Positions 1 through 8,386 of a DNA stretch of 57,082 nucleotides are shown here, piece after piece; position 1 is the stretch's first letter, and each line of letters begins with the position of its first letter. The DNA is taken from contig NZ_PJBS01000162.1 of assembly GCF_002836055.1 (NCBI RefSeq), positions 1 through 57,082 on the forward strand, given 5' to 3'. The position numbers and the translations under genes are program-made. The notes under the pieces are model-generated. The model did no database searches. It was not told where the DNA came from and saw only the letters and a list, made by a program, of their open reading frames with translations. Source of the stretch: Psychroflexus sp. MES1-P1E (GTDB lineage Bacteria; Bacteroidota; Bacteroidia; Flavobacteriales; Flavobacteriaceae).

Positions 1-1
1 T

Positions 2-73
2 TATTGGATTGGAGGTTCGCTAATCGAACGTTTGAAAGAAATTAAAGAAAGCAAAAAGAACAAAAACAAATAG
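2..73 (+). CDS. C-terminal end of an unidentified protein (5' truncated)
   Basis: An open frame enters from the left edge and ends at TAG 71-73. Only 23 residues are visible, with a short hydrophobic stretch (YWIGGSLIERL) followed by a very basic Lys-rich tail. A strong terminator follows 18 bases later, which supports this being a real gene end rather than a chance frame. The fragment is too short to assign a family, and I do not recognise it. Confidence 0.45.
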   Translation, partial: YWIGGSLIERLKEIKESKKNKNK

Positions 74-90
74 ATTACACTATTTATAAA

Positions 91-125
91 GAAAAAGCAG
101 AATCTTTCGATTCTGCTTTTTCTGT
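91..125. terminator. Bidirectional rho-independent terminator
   Basis: A perfect 14-bp inverted repeat (91-104 paired with 109-122) encloses a 4-base loop (TTTC). It has an A-run on the left arm and a T-run on the right, so it can end transcription in both directions. It sits between the end of the plus-strand gene at 73 and the end of the minus-strand receptor gene at 139, as expected for a shared terminator of convergent genes. Confidence 0.85.
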
Positions 126-138
126 TTGGTGCCTAAAG

Positions 139-2583
139 CTAAGATCCACCGAAGTCTCCGTCATCAGTGTTGCTTCTTCTGTTTTGTTCTCGCTTTTGTT
201 GATTAAACCTATAAACTAGAGTAGCAGTTACTTGTCTTACTCTCCATTGGAAAGAACTATTCGATGTGAAATTTTCCGTAATAGTGAATTGATTTCTTTT
301 TCTTGAATTAAATAAATCTCTAACGTTTAAAGAAATAGTTAGATTATCATCTTTTAAAAAATCTTTACTAAGGGCTAAATCAATAGAAGCTATAGGGTCT
401 GTTTCAGTTTGAGCATTTACCCTAGGACCTCTATAAAAGGCATTGGTTTGCCATTGGATTTTTCCTGGCAGAACAACGTTAGAACTAAATCTACCAAAAT
501 AGCTTTCATTAGTAGCACCATATTCAATACCCTCAAATTCACCTTCACTTTCGAATCTAAAGTAATTAAAACTCAAATTGGTTCTTAACCACTTGGTAGG
601 ATTATACAATACACCAACTTCAGCACCATAACGCTGTTCAGTAGCCAGGTTAATGGGTATGTTTTCAATAATGGGAATACCATCTTCTTCGGTTAACCTT
701 CCTGTATCTCTCTCAACGCGTTCAAAAGCATCAGTTTCTCTTTGAAAATAAATTGAACTTGTGAGAGTAAGATTCTCCCAACGTTTTAAATAGCCTAAAT
801 CAAAGGCATTAGCAAAAGAAGGGTCTAAATCTGGATTACCTTGAAATACATTTATTCTACTTGACTGAGATGGAAATGGATTTAAAAACCAGCTTCTCGG
901 TCTATTGATACGTCTATTATATCCAAGAGTAACATTTTCATCTTCTCCTAATTCATAAACCAAATTGACGGTTGGGAAAAAACCTCCAAAATTTTTATCG
1001 AAATCAAAAATTCTATCAGAACTTCCAGGAACCAGCGGCGTTGTTGTTCCAATCAATTGAGTATGCTCGTATCTCAAGCCAAGAAGAAAAGAAAATTGCT
1101 CAAATTTATTTCCATACTGTGAATAAACGGCTGTAATATTTTGCTGAAAATCAAAATCACTTGAAACAAACTCATCTGTTTCAAGATTACCTGTTTCGAG
1201 GTTTTGCCTTTGAACCAAAAATCCTTGAGTTTGATCTGTGTAATCTCCTCTAAATCCAACTTCAAATTGAGCGTCACCCATAGGCTTTACGTAATCTGCC
1301 TGTATAAGATAACTATTTCTTTTTTCGGTTTCTAAGTTATCTTGTAATGCTACTAAAGAATCACTGGGAAGGGTCTGATTTTCATTGATGATTCCAGTTT
1401 TTGTCTCATTACTACTAGAGTATTGAAGGTCTGCTGTTAACTTATGATCACGATTTTCTTTATCAAATCTTTTTTCATAATTCATCGAGTATTGAAAACT
1501 CTTATCATCTTCTAATTCGTCTTCAATTCTAACCGTAGTACTATTTTCAATTCCATTTACGAATCGTCTATTAGTATTGGTCGTCATATCTCTATCATCA
1601 CCAGACCTAGTGAATAAACTAGAGGTAACTGAAGACATGTCATCGATAAAGTATTCTACACCAGCATTAACATTAAAATTTTGACCAGTTCTATCATACT
1701 CTCGGTTTTCTATAATCCTATCAAAATTAGAAATACCTGTATATTCAGTGTCAAAAAATGCATTACCAGGTCTAGTCCTATCGGTATATCCAAGGCTTGT
1801 AAAAATATTGAAATTTTCAGTTCTTAAATTTAAGTCAACAAACGCACCTGAATTTTTCGGATCCCCAAGTGTTCCTCGTATAGACCCATTAAAGCCAAGT
1901 GTTTTTTCTCTTTTTAGTATAATATTTATGATACCAGCAGTGCCTTCGGCATCATATCGTGCAGAAGGGCTTGTAATTACCTCTACAGATTCAATAGCTT
2001 CAGCAGGGAGTTGTTGAAATACATCCTGATCTCCAAATCCAGCAACAGAAGAGGGTTTGCCATTAATCAAAATTCTTACATTATTATTACCTCTTAGACT
2101 GATAGCTCCATCTATATCTACCGTTACAGAAGGGACATTTCCTAAGGCATCACTTACTGTCCCTCCAGCTGTGGTTAGATCTTTTCCTACGGTATAAATC
2201 TTTTTATCAAGTCTCACTTCCACTTGTGTGGTTTCAGCTACGACGGTAACTTCATTCAGTTCTCCAGCTTTAGCTTCAAGCTTTATAGTTTCTAAATCTG
2301 TATCTATATCCATGATGAAGTTTGAAATATATTTGACCTCAAATGAAATATATTCAATCTCAAGGTCATAAGTTCCTTTTTCTAACTTTATGGAAAACAG
2401 GCCTTCTCGGTTGGTTACTCCACCATTTACAATACTTCCATCTTCAATGTTTATAGCTGAAACTGATGCATATTCCAATGGAAAATCCATTGAAGCATCA
2501 ATTACTTTTCCTGTCAATTCAAACTCCTGCGCAAATCCAATAATAGGAAGAAACGCCAATAAGATCATTATTTTTTTAAACAC
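139..2583 (-). CDS. TonB-dependent receptor / outer membrane beta-barrel family protein
   Basis: This is an 814-residue outer-membrane protein. Residues 1-18 form a signal peptide ending in FAQ. A carboxypeptidase-regulatory-like beta domain follows (about 20-105), then a TonB plug (about 120-225; LGNVPSVTVDIDGAISLRG and ILINGKPS). The remainder is a beta-barrel rich in alternating hydrophobic and aromatic strands, of the OMP_b-brl_3 type, and the tail ends in DDGDFGGS. The start is GTG at 2583; the next Met is residue 6, within the signal peptide. The family imports or signals for unknown ligands. There is no adjacent SusD or sigma/anti-sigma gene, so the substrate cannot be inferred. The gene is transcribed alone, divergently from the DUF349 gene. 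Confidence 0.88.
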   Translation of the reverse strand: MFKKIMILLAFLPIIGFAQEFELTGKVIDASMDFPLEYASVSAINIEDGSIVNGGVTNREGLFSIKLEKGTYDLEIEYISFEVKYISNFIMDIDTDLETIKLEAKAGELNEVTVVAETTQVEVRLDKKIYTVGKDLTTAGGTVSDALGNVPSVTVDIDGAISLRGNNNVRILINGKPSSVAGFGDQDVFQQLPAEAIESVEVITSPSARYDAEGTAGIINIILKREKTLGFNGSIRGTLGDPKNSGAFVDLNLRTENFNIFTSLGYTDRTRPGNAFFDTEYTGISNFDRIIENREYDRTGQNFNVNAGVEYFIDDMSSVTSSLFTRSGDDRDMTTNTNRRFVNGIENSTTVRIEDELEDDKSFQYSMNYEKRFDKENRDHKLTADLQYSSSNETKTGIINENQTLPSDSLVALQDNLETEKRNSYLIQADYVKPMGDAQFEVGFRGDYTDQTQGFLVQRQNLETGNLETDEFVSSDFDFQQNITAVYSQYGNKFEQFSFLLGLRYEHTQLIGTTTPLVPGSSDRIFDFDKNFGGFFPTVNLVYELGEDENVTLGYNRRINRPRSWFLNPFPSQSSRINVFQGNPDLDPSFANAFDLGYLKRWENLTLTSSIYFQRETDAFERVERDTGRLTEEDGIPIIENIPINLATEQRYGAEVGVLYNPTKWLRTNLSFNYFRFESEGEFEGIEYGATNESYFGRFSSNVVLPGKIQWQTNAFYRGPRVNAQTETDPIASIDLALSKDFLKDDNLTISLNVRDLFNSRKRNQFTITENFTSNSSFQWRVRQVTATLVYRFNQQKREQNRRSNTDDGDFGGS

Positions 2584-2777
2584 TAGTAGTTAATTTAAAT
2601 TCAATACTATGACTAGTTTATTAAAAGATGGTTTAATTAAACCCCGTTAAAGTAGAGTTAACATTAGACAATTAGTAAACGAATGAAGTCTTATCACTGA
2701 ATTCACTCATTTTTTTTGTGAGGTAACCTACTAGTTGTTATATTTCAACGAATTTAAGAACCTTAACATTGAAAGAC

Positions 2778-4910
2778 ATGTCAGAACAAGAAGATCCGAG
2801 AAACCAAAACGAAGAAAACCAAGGGAAATCTAAAGAACGTATTTCTGAGGATGCCGACGTTTTTTTAGATAAAGAAGAGAAGTCTACTCCTAAGAAAGAA
2901 GAAACTTTGGAGAAAGAATCTACAGTTGAGGAGCAAGACATAGAGGATGCCGACGTTTCGTTAGAAAAAGAAGAAAAATCTAATCCTAAGGAAGAGGAAA
3001 CTTTAGAGAAAGAATCTAAAGTTGAAGAGCAAGACATAGAGATAGAGGATGCCGACGTTTCTTTAGAAAAAGAGGAAAAGTCTATTCCTAAGGGAGAGGA
3101 AACTTTGGAGAAAGAATCTAAAGTTGAAGAGCAAGACATAGAGGATGCCAATGCTGAAGATAGTGAGGATGCTGATATTTCAAGACGGCATGATATCGAA
3201 ATGAAAGATTATCATGCGATGTCTCTTGACGAGTTGGTTTTAGAGATTGAAAATCTTGTTAAAAAAGAGAAAGTACAGTCCATAAAAGATCATGTAAGTA
3301 ATGTCAAAATTGAATTTGATAAAAAATTCAATGAAGTTATAGAAGAGAAAAAAGAAGAATTCCTAGCTGAAGGTGGAAATATTATAGATTTCCATTATTC
3401 TTCGCCTGTAAAGAAAAACTTCAATACTATTTATTTCGATTATCGTGAAAAAAGAGATCATTACTATTCTCAATTAAAAAAGAATCTCAACACCAATCTT
3501 AAAACTAGACTTGGTATTATTGAGGAACTTAAAAGTATGATAGGCTCTGGGGAAAGTATGACTTCCAGTTTCAAACAATTTAAGGAATTACAAGAGCGAT
3601 GGAAAAATGCAGGCTCAGTTCCAAGAAACGACTACAATACTGTATGGAATAATTACCAGCACCACATAGAAAGATTTTATGATTTTTTACATCTAGACCG
3701 AGAGTTTAGAGATATGGATTTTAAGTATAATCTAGATCAAAAACTCAAAATCATAGATCGGGCCGAAGAACTATCACAAGAAGAAGATGTCAACAGATCT
3801 TTTCGGGAACTACAATTGCTCCACAAAATGTGGAAAGAAGAATTAGGCCCAGTAGCAAGAGAATACCGAGATGAAATTTGGGATAAATTTAGTGAAGCTA
3901 CCAAACTAATCCATGAAAAACGTCAAACTCATTTTGAAGAGTTAGACCAAAAACGCGAGGAGCACCTGTTGGTTAAAAAAGAAATTATCCAACAAATAGA
4001 AAAGCTGACTGAAAAAGAGATGACCCAACATAAGAACGCTCAAGACCGAATCAAAAATGTAGGTCAACTTAGGGATTTATTTTTTAAAGCTGGAAGCGTT
4101 CCAAAATCTAAGCAGGATGAAACTTGGGATGCTTTTAGAAAAGTGACCAGAGAATTCAATAAAAAGAAGAATGATTTCTATAAAGACCTTAAGAAAGACC
4201 AATACGATAATCTTGAAAAGAAGAAAAAACTTATAGAGATTGCAGAAAATTATAAGAATAGTGAGGACTTTAAAGTGACTACTCCCCTTATGAAAAAAAT
4301 CCAAAACGACTGGAAAGACATAGGTCATGTGCCTAGAAAAGACTCAGATAAGATTTGGAAACAATTCAAAGCTGCTTGCAACGATTACTTCGACAAATTC
4401 CACACGCATAAAAACGACGAGAACAATGGAGAAATACAGGCCTTTAATGAAAAAAGAGACCTTATCACCAAACTTAAAGACGAAGTCTTAAGCGATGATG
4501 ACGAGGTAAACGTAAAGCTTGTAAAATCTTATATTTCTAAATGGAATGACATCGGGATGGTGCCCAATCAAAAGCGCTATGTAGAGAATAAATTCAACAG
4601 AGCTTTAGATCAAATTTTCAAAAAAATAGATGTGAGTAAGACGGATGCTGAATTGATGAAGTATCAGAATAAACTCCAAAACCTTTTAGATACTGACGAT
4701 TCCAACAGCATATACAAGGAGCAAACTTTTTTAAGGAAAAAGATCGATGAAACAAAAGCTGAGCTCCAGCAACTAGAAAATAACCTTCAATTTTTCTCCA
4801 ATGCAGATCGAGAAAATCCATTAGTAAAAGACGTTTATAATACTATGGACAAGCTGAAAGGAGATCTGGAGATGTGGAAGACTAAATTGCAAAAGATAAA
4901 AGCTTTGTAA
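2778..4910 (+). CDS. DUF349 domain-containing protein with acidic repeat N-terminus
   Basis: I chose ATG at 2778 (MSEQEDPRNQ) over an in-frame TTG nine bases upstream; this gives 710 residues. Residues 1 to about 140 are extremely acidic and Lys/Glu-rich, built of near-identical units of 32-34 residues (ending KVEEQDIE). The rest is helical and contains several DUF349 modules, recognisable by repeated motifs such as W-K-x-x-G-x-V-P-R/K (ERWKNAGSVPRNDYN, DWKDIGHVPRKDSDKIW, KWNDIGMVPNQ). A C-terminal coiled coil closes the protein. There is no signal peptide, so it is likely cytoplasmic. DUF349 proteins are widespread in Flavobacteria, but their role is not established. The gene is monocistronic. 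Confidence 0.85.
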   Translation: MSEQEDPRNQNEENQGKSKERISEDADVFLDKEEKSTPKKEETLEKESTVEEQDIEDADVSLEKEEKSNPKEEETLEKESKVEEQDIEIEDADVSLEKEEKSIPKGEETLEKESKVEEQDIEDANAEDSEDADISRRHDIEMKDYHAMSLDELVLEIENLVKKEKVQSIKDHVSNVKIEFDKKFNEVIEEKKEEFLAEGGNIIDFHYSSPVKKNFNTIYFDYREKRDHYYSQLKKNLNTNLKTRLGIIEELKSMIGSGESMTSSFKQFKELQERWKNAGSVPRNDYNTVWNNYQHHIERFYDFLHLDREFRDMDFKYNLDQKLKIIDRAEELSQEEDVNRSFRELQLLHKMWKEELGPVAREYRDEIWDKFSEATKLIHEKRQTHFEELDQKREEHLLVKKEIIQQIEKLTEKEMTQHKNAQDRIKNVGQLRDLFFKAGSVPKSKQDETWDAFRKVTREFNKKKNDFYKDLKKDQYDNLEKKKKLIEIAENYKNSEDFKVTTPLMKKIQNDWKDIGHVPRKDSDKIWKQFKAACNDYFDKFHTHKNDENNGEIQAFNEKRDLITKLKDEVLSDDDEVNVKLVKSYISKWNDIGMVPNQKRYVENKFNRALDQIFKKIDVSKTDAELMKYQNKLQNLLDTDDSNSIYKEQTFLRKKIDETKAELQQLENNLQFFSNADRENPLVKDVYNTMDKLKGDLEMWKTKLQKIKAL
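2847..3146 (+). repeat. In-frame tandem repeat (about 96-102 bp units) in the DUF349 gene
   Basis: The sequence GAGGATGCC recurs at 2847, 2943, 3045 and 3141, giving periods of 96, 102 and 96 bp. All are multiples of three, so the reading frame is kept. The longer middle unit contains a small 6-bp duplication (ATAGAG). Near identity at the nucleotide level, including third positions, indicates recent duplication or ongoing slippage or recombination. Confidence 0.85.
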
Positions 4911-4990
4911 GGTAAAATCTTTTCCAGAAGCTAAAATTTTATCTTGTCCGCTTTGTGAGAAGCAAGCTGATTATTTTAGAAACTAGGTCG

Positions 4991-5038
4991 AAAAGACAGG
5001 TTTTATTATAAGTGTTCAACCTGTTAATCTGTCTTTTT
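4991..5038 (+). terminator. Possible terminator downstream of the DUF349 gene
   Basis: The outer arms AAAAGACAG (4991-4999) and CTGTCTTTT (5029-5037) are complementary and end in a short T-run. A nested CAGGTT/AACCTG pairing can form inside. It lies about 80 bases after the DUF349 stop codon and would serve as its terminator. The loop is long, so confidence is moderate. Confidence 0.5.
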
Positions 5039-5599
5039 GATTCCTAAGAAATATGTAGATCACTCATCAGAAAGGGCAGGCTATGAAGAGTAGAATAATG
5101 ATGTAAATGACCTAGGTATTTAGAATTTACAAGTTTAATTTTTCTACTATCAGTGTAAGGATTTGAATTCTGGGTACAAAACTGGGCTCATAGCTTTAGT
5201 TGTTCCAGAAGATTTTTGGCTATAAAACTGCAACATTTTGTGATACTTATTTTAACCCGATAAAGTAAACCTTATAAAATTCTAGAATTATATAATTTGT
5301 TGCGAGGTCATGGAGCATTTCTATTATCCAAAAGATAAACTTTTGAAATCGATTGATTTACTTAAGCCAAATTAAATTTATAATGTCGTATAAATAAATT
5401 GAATTATACTAGGACTTAGCTCAGTACACATTTATTGAAATTGAAAATAATAAGAATAGCCCTTGTTACTGTCATTATTTTTGATAAAAACTAGGCGAAA
5501 GAGATATAATCTATTGCGGCATCATAGGTTTAAATTAGTATTAAATCTTCTAGAAATTATTTTATAAAAAAAGTCTTTTAAAAAGTAAATCTATTAGAG

Positions 5600-5648
5600 A
5601 AGAGTTTAGCTATTGATGATTTTAACAATGACTAAACTCTTTTTTTTT
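5600..5648 (+). terminator. Rho-independent terminator, plus-strand orientation, no obvious parent gene
   Basis: The stem AAGAGTTTAG (5600-5609) pairs with CTAAACTCTT (5632-5641), with an inner ATTG/CAAT pairing, and is followed directly by a long T-run up to 5648. The T-run is only on the plus strand, so it does not suit the minus-strand TPR gene next door. The nearest upstream plus-strand gene ends about 690 bases away. Confidence 0.7.
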
Positions 5649-5745
5649 ACACTGTAGAAGTTTAAAAAATATATCAAAACACTTTGAATTTAATCCTGTA
5701 AAGTATGTAACCCTAGTTTATTATCTTCAGCTAAAAAGTCATATT

Positions 5746-7107
5746 TTAGTCAAGTTTGAAAGAAGGGAATAAATCATTCAATACAAAATTATAATGAATG
5801 TTTAGTTGCATGGCTTTATTATAATGCAATTTTGAGTTTTTGTAATCTCCCAATTCAAAATAAACACCTGCATATCTGTATTCTATTTCCGCAAAATCTG
5901 TAAAGAAAACCTCGGCCTGTTTTAAAGTTTGCAAGGCATCTTTAAAATGCTTTAGTTCTATAAGAATATCCAAACGAGTAATCCACGTTTTTAGCTCATA
6001 ATTACCAAGTTCAAGGCTTTTTTTAAAACCAAGATCAGAATCTTTAATATTATCTAATTCTAGATTTATAATAGCAAAGTGCTTCCAATACAGAACGTTT
6101 TCTTCATCGATATTAATAGCTTTATTGATGTAGTACAAAGCCTTCTTGTAATCTTTAATTTTGACGTGATAATCAGAAAGTGCTAACCACACCTTATCCA
6201 ACAAAGGATCTTCATGTAGCGCTTTTTTATAATGCTTTAAAGCTTTTTCAGGTTCATTCAACTTGAGAAAACACTTTCCAATTCTCAAATAAGCGAAAGC
6301 AGTGGGATCATCAATTTGAAGGGTGAGGACATAGCATTCTATAGCATCCTTATATCGCTTAAGACGCTCTAATACCTTCCCTTTCTCTAAGTACGCCCCT
6401 ATAAAATATTCATCTGAGATAATTGCATATTCAAAAGCCTCTAGGGCATTATCGAACAGGTTATTTTCAAAATATATCTTTCCGAGTTGATGCCAAGCGA
6501 CTTCGCAATAAGGTTGACGATCAAGAAAAGATTTTAAAAACTGAATTGCTTCTTCGTTTTGATTTAAAAAATCGAAACAATAAATAATATTATATAAAGC
6601 GGTAGAGTCGCTTTCATCGTTCTCTAGACATTTGATGTAACTTTGCTTAGCATTTTCAAAATCTTCTAAAAACATATACTCCATTCCCATAATGCTATGG
6701 ATTTCTAGGAGATCATCAGCAAAGTTTAAAGATTCTTTTAAAATTTTGATAGCATCTAGATGAAGATCTTGCTTAGAGTAGATGTTTGCAATAAGAATGT
6801 ATATTTCTTCATTATTGGGCTCCAAAGACTTAAGGCCTTCCAACAAATCCATAGCTTTTTCAAACTTATCTTCAAAAGAAAACAATTCTGCTTTCATCAA
6901 AAGTAAATTAACCGACTTTGGGTGTTGATCTAAAGCAAGTTTTAAGGCCTTTTTAGCGAGAGCTAAACGACCGCTATCAATATAATGACCTATTATATTT
7001 TCAAACTCCGTCGCGTCAAAAAACAATATCTCATTGGTTTTCAACATCATTTCAAATTTCTCTATAGGAAAATCGAAGTCATCGTGGTGAGAGGATCCTA
7101 ATTGCAT
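5746..7107 (-). CDS. Tetratricopeptide repeat protein
   Basis: This 453-residue protein is made of about eleven 34-residue TPR helix pairs running from about residue 37 to the end. They show the usual pattern of small residues and A-x-x-x-Y-x-x-A-L (for example FDNALEAFEYAIISDE, PEKALKHYKKALHEDP, YKKALYYINKAINIDEEN). No signal peptide or transmembrane segment is seen, so it is probably a cytoplasmic scaffold protein. TPR proteins bind other proteins; the partner cannot be read from the sequence. The next gene (aminotransferase) starts upstream on the same strand 80 bases away, so co-transcription is possible. Confidence 0.85.
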   Translation of the reverse strand: MQLGSSHHDDFDFPIEKFEMMLKTNEILFFDATEFENIIGHYIDSGRLALAKKALKLALDQHPKSVNLLLMKAELFSFEDKFEKAMDLLEGLKSLEPNNEEIYILIANIYSKQDLHLDAIKILKESLNFADDLLEIHSIMGMEYMFLEDFENAKQSYIKCLENDESDSTALYNIIYCFDFLNQNEEAIQFLKSFLDRQPYCEVAWHQLGKIYFENNLFDNALEAFEYAIISDEYFIGAYLEKGKVLERLKRYKDAIECYVLTLQIDDPTAFAYLRIGKCFLKLNEPEKALKHYKKALHEDPLLDKVWLALSDYHVKIKDYKKALYYINKAINIDEENVLYWKHFAIINLELDNIKDSDLGFKKSLELGNYELKTWITRLDILIELKHFKDALQTLKQAEVFFTDFAEIEYRYAGVYFELGDYKNSKLHYNKAMQLNIHYNFVLNDLFPSFKLD

Positions 7108-7186
7108 ATAAAATGATTTAAGTTTTGGTTAAGGTAAAGGTCTTTTTTCAATTTAAATCGAGATTTGATAAAATGTTATCCACAAG

Positions 7187-8386
7187 TTATTCACCTTTTT
7201 TTTGTTTAGAATACTCATTTAATATATCAATAATAATGCCACAGCCCTTAGTTATTTCTTTCTCTGAAATGGTTAATGGCGGGGAAATTCTTACAGCTTT
7301 TGTTTCATACAGTAACCAGAATAAAATAAGGCCTCGATTCTTAGCTTCTAGCACTAAATAATTAGCAATCTCATCACTCTTAAATAGCGGAGCTAGCATT
7401 AGCCCTACACCCCTTACTTCTTCTATAAGATCATGCTGAAGCAACTTTCTAAATAGTTTTTCTTTACGGTCTACATCCTGTATAATGGATGTAGAAAGAA
7501 GCACCTCTAACGTAGCTTTACAAGCTGAAGCAATCACAGGATTACCTCCAAAGGTAGTAATATGGGCTAGTTTCGGGCTATCACTTAATAGGCTCATTAA
7601 AGCTTTAGAAGCTGTAAATGCGCCTACTGGTAGTCCAGAAGCCATGGCTTTTCCTAAAACAAGTATATCCGGGACCACATCAAAATGCTGGAAGCCAAAA
7701 AGCTTTCCTGTTCTCCCAAATCCAGGTTGGATTTCATCCAAAATCAACAAGGCTCCTACGTCTTCACAGCGTTGCTTTACTTTTTTTAAATAATCATTTT
7801 GAGGTAAAATAAACCCGGCTCCCCCTTGAATAGTTTCTATTATAACAGCTGCGGTTCGCTCCGTTATAATATTGAAACAAATTTCTGTATTAAATTGTAG
7901 GTGAGTGATATCGCCAACTAACGGTCTAAACGGTGCTACACGCTCCTCATAATCCATCAAGCTTAACGCCCCATAAGAATTACCGTGATAGCACTTTTTG
8001 GCTGCTATAATCTGACTTCTACCAGTAGCCCTTCGAGCCAATTTCATCGCTCCATCAATAGCTTCTGTACCGCTATTTACCAAGTAAGTTTGTGATAAAG
8101 GCTCAGGTAATTGCTGTGCTAAAAGCTTTGTAAATTCTACCGCTGGAGATTGTATGTATTCCCCATATACCATGACATGCATATATTGATCTAGCTGATT
8201 TTTTATAGCTTCAATCACTTTGGGATGTCTGTGACCCAAGCCGCAGGCAGATACACCTGCCACAAAGTCTAGATATTGGGTTCCGTCTTTTGCATAAATA
8301 TAAGAGCCTTCTGCAGAGACTACCTCAACTCCTAAGGGATGGGGAGTCGTTTGTGCCTGGAAGTCTAAAAAATCACTTTTCATCAT
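7187..8386 (-). CDS. Class III PLP-dependent aminotransferase (acetylornithine/ornithine type)
   Basis: This 399-residue enzyme belongs to the aspartate-aminotransferase-fold class III group. Visible motifs are SGTEA (105-109, phosphate binding), LILDEIQPGFGRTG with Asp217 that contacts the pyridine nitrogen, and LVLGKAMASGLPVGA with Lys246, the expected Schiff-base lysine. The family transfers an amino group from omega-amino acids to 2-oxoglutarate; the exact substrate is not determinable here, and no arginine-biosynthesis genes lie nearby. The ATG overlaps the end of the upstream OstA-like gene by 14 bases (ATGATGAAAAG spans its last codons), implying translational coupling. Confidence 0.88.
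   Translation of the reverse strand: MMKSDFLDFQAQTTPHPLGVEVVSAEGSYIYAKDGTQYLDFVAGVSACGLGHRHPKVIEAIKNQLDQYMHVMVYGEYIQSPAVEFTKLLAQQLPEPLSQTYLVNSGTEAIDGAMKLARRATGRSQIIAAKKCYHGNSYGALSLMDYEERVAPFRPLVGDITHLQFNTEICFNIITERTAAVIIETIQGGAGFILPQNDYLKKVKQRCEDVGALLILDEIQPGFGRTGKLFGFQHFDVVPDILVLGKAMASGLPVGAFTASKALMSLLSDSPKLAHITTFGGNPVIASACKATLEVLLSTSIIQDVDRKEKLFRKLLQHDLIEEVRGVGLMLAPLFKSDEIANYLVLEAKNRGLILFWLLYETKAVRISPPLTISEKEITKGCGIIIDILNEYSKQKKGE

Larger units (their letters stand above)
4911..5745. other. Non-coding stretch of 835 bp, probably decayed sequence
   Basis: I see no convincing gene on either strand. There are short open stretches broken by stops on the plus strand. One, at about 4930-4987, contains a CxxC (LSCPLCEKQAD). 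Another, at about 5305-5374, encodes YYPKDKLLKSIDLLKPN. Neither could be assigned a family. The region contains two hairpins (4991-5038 and 5600-5648), listed separately. It may be the remains of a lost gene, or hold an untranslated RNA that ends at the second hairpin. Confidence 0.5.

Noticed and set aside
2847-3146. Regularly spaced repeats that could suggest a CRISPR array
   Set aside because: Units are about 100 bp, contiguous without unique spacers, and in frame with a real gene; no cas genes are present.
2738-3151. A 137-codon Ser-rich open frame antisense to the DUF349 gene
   Set aside because: It arises from the complement of the Lys/Glu/Asp-rich repeats; low complexity, with no independent signals.
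4930-4987. A short frame with CPLC after the DUF349 gene
   Set aside because: It has no start codon or ribosome-binding site and ends after about 20 residues; kept only as a sign of decay.
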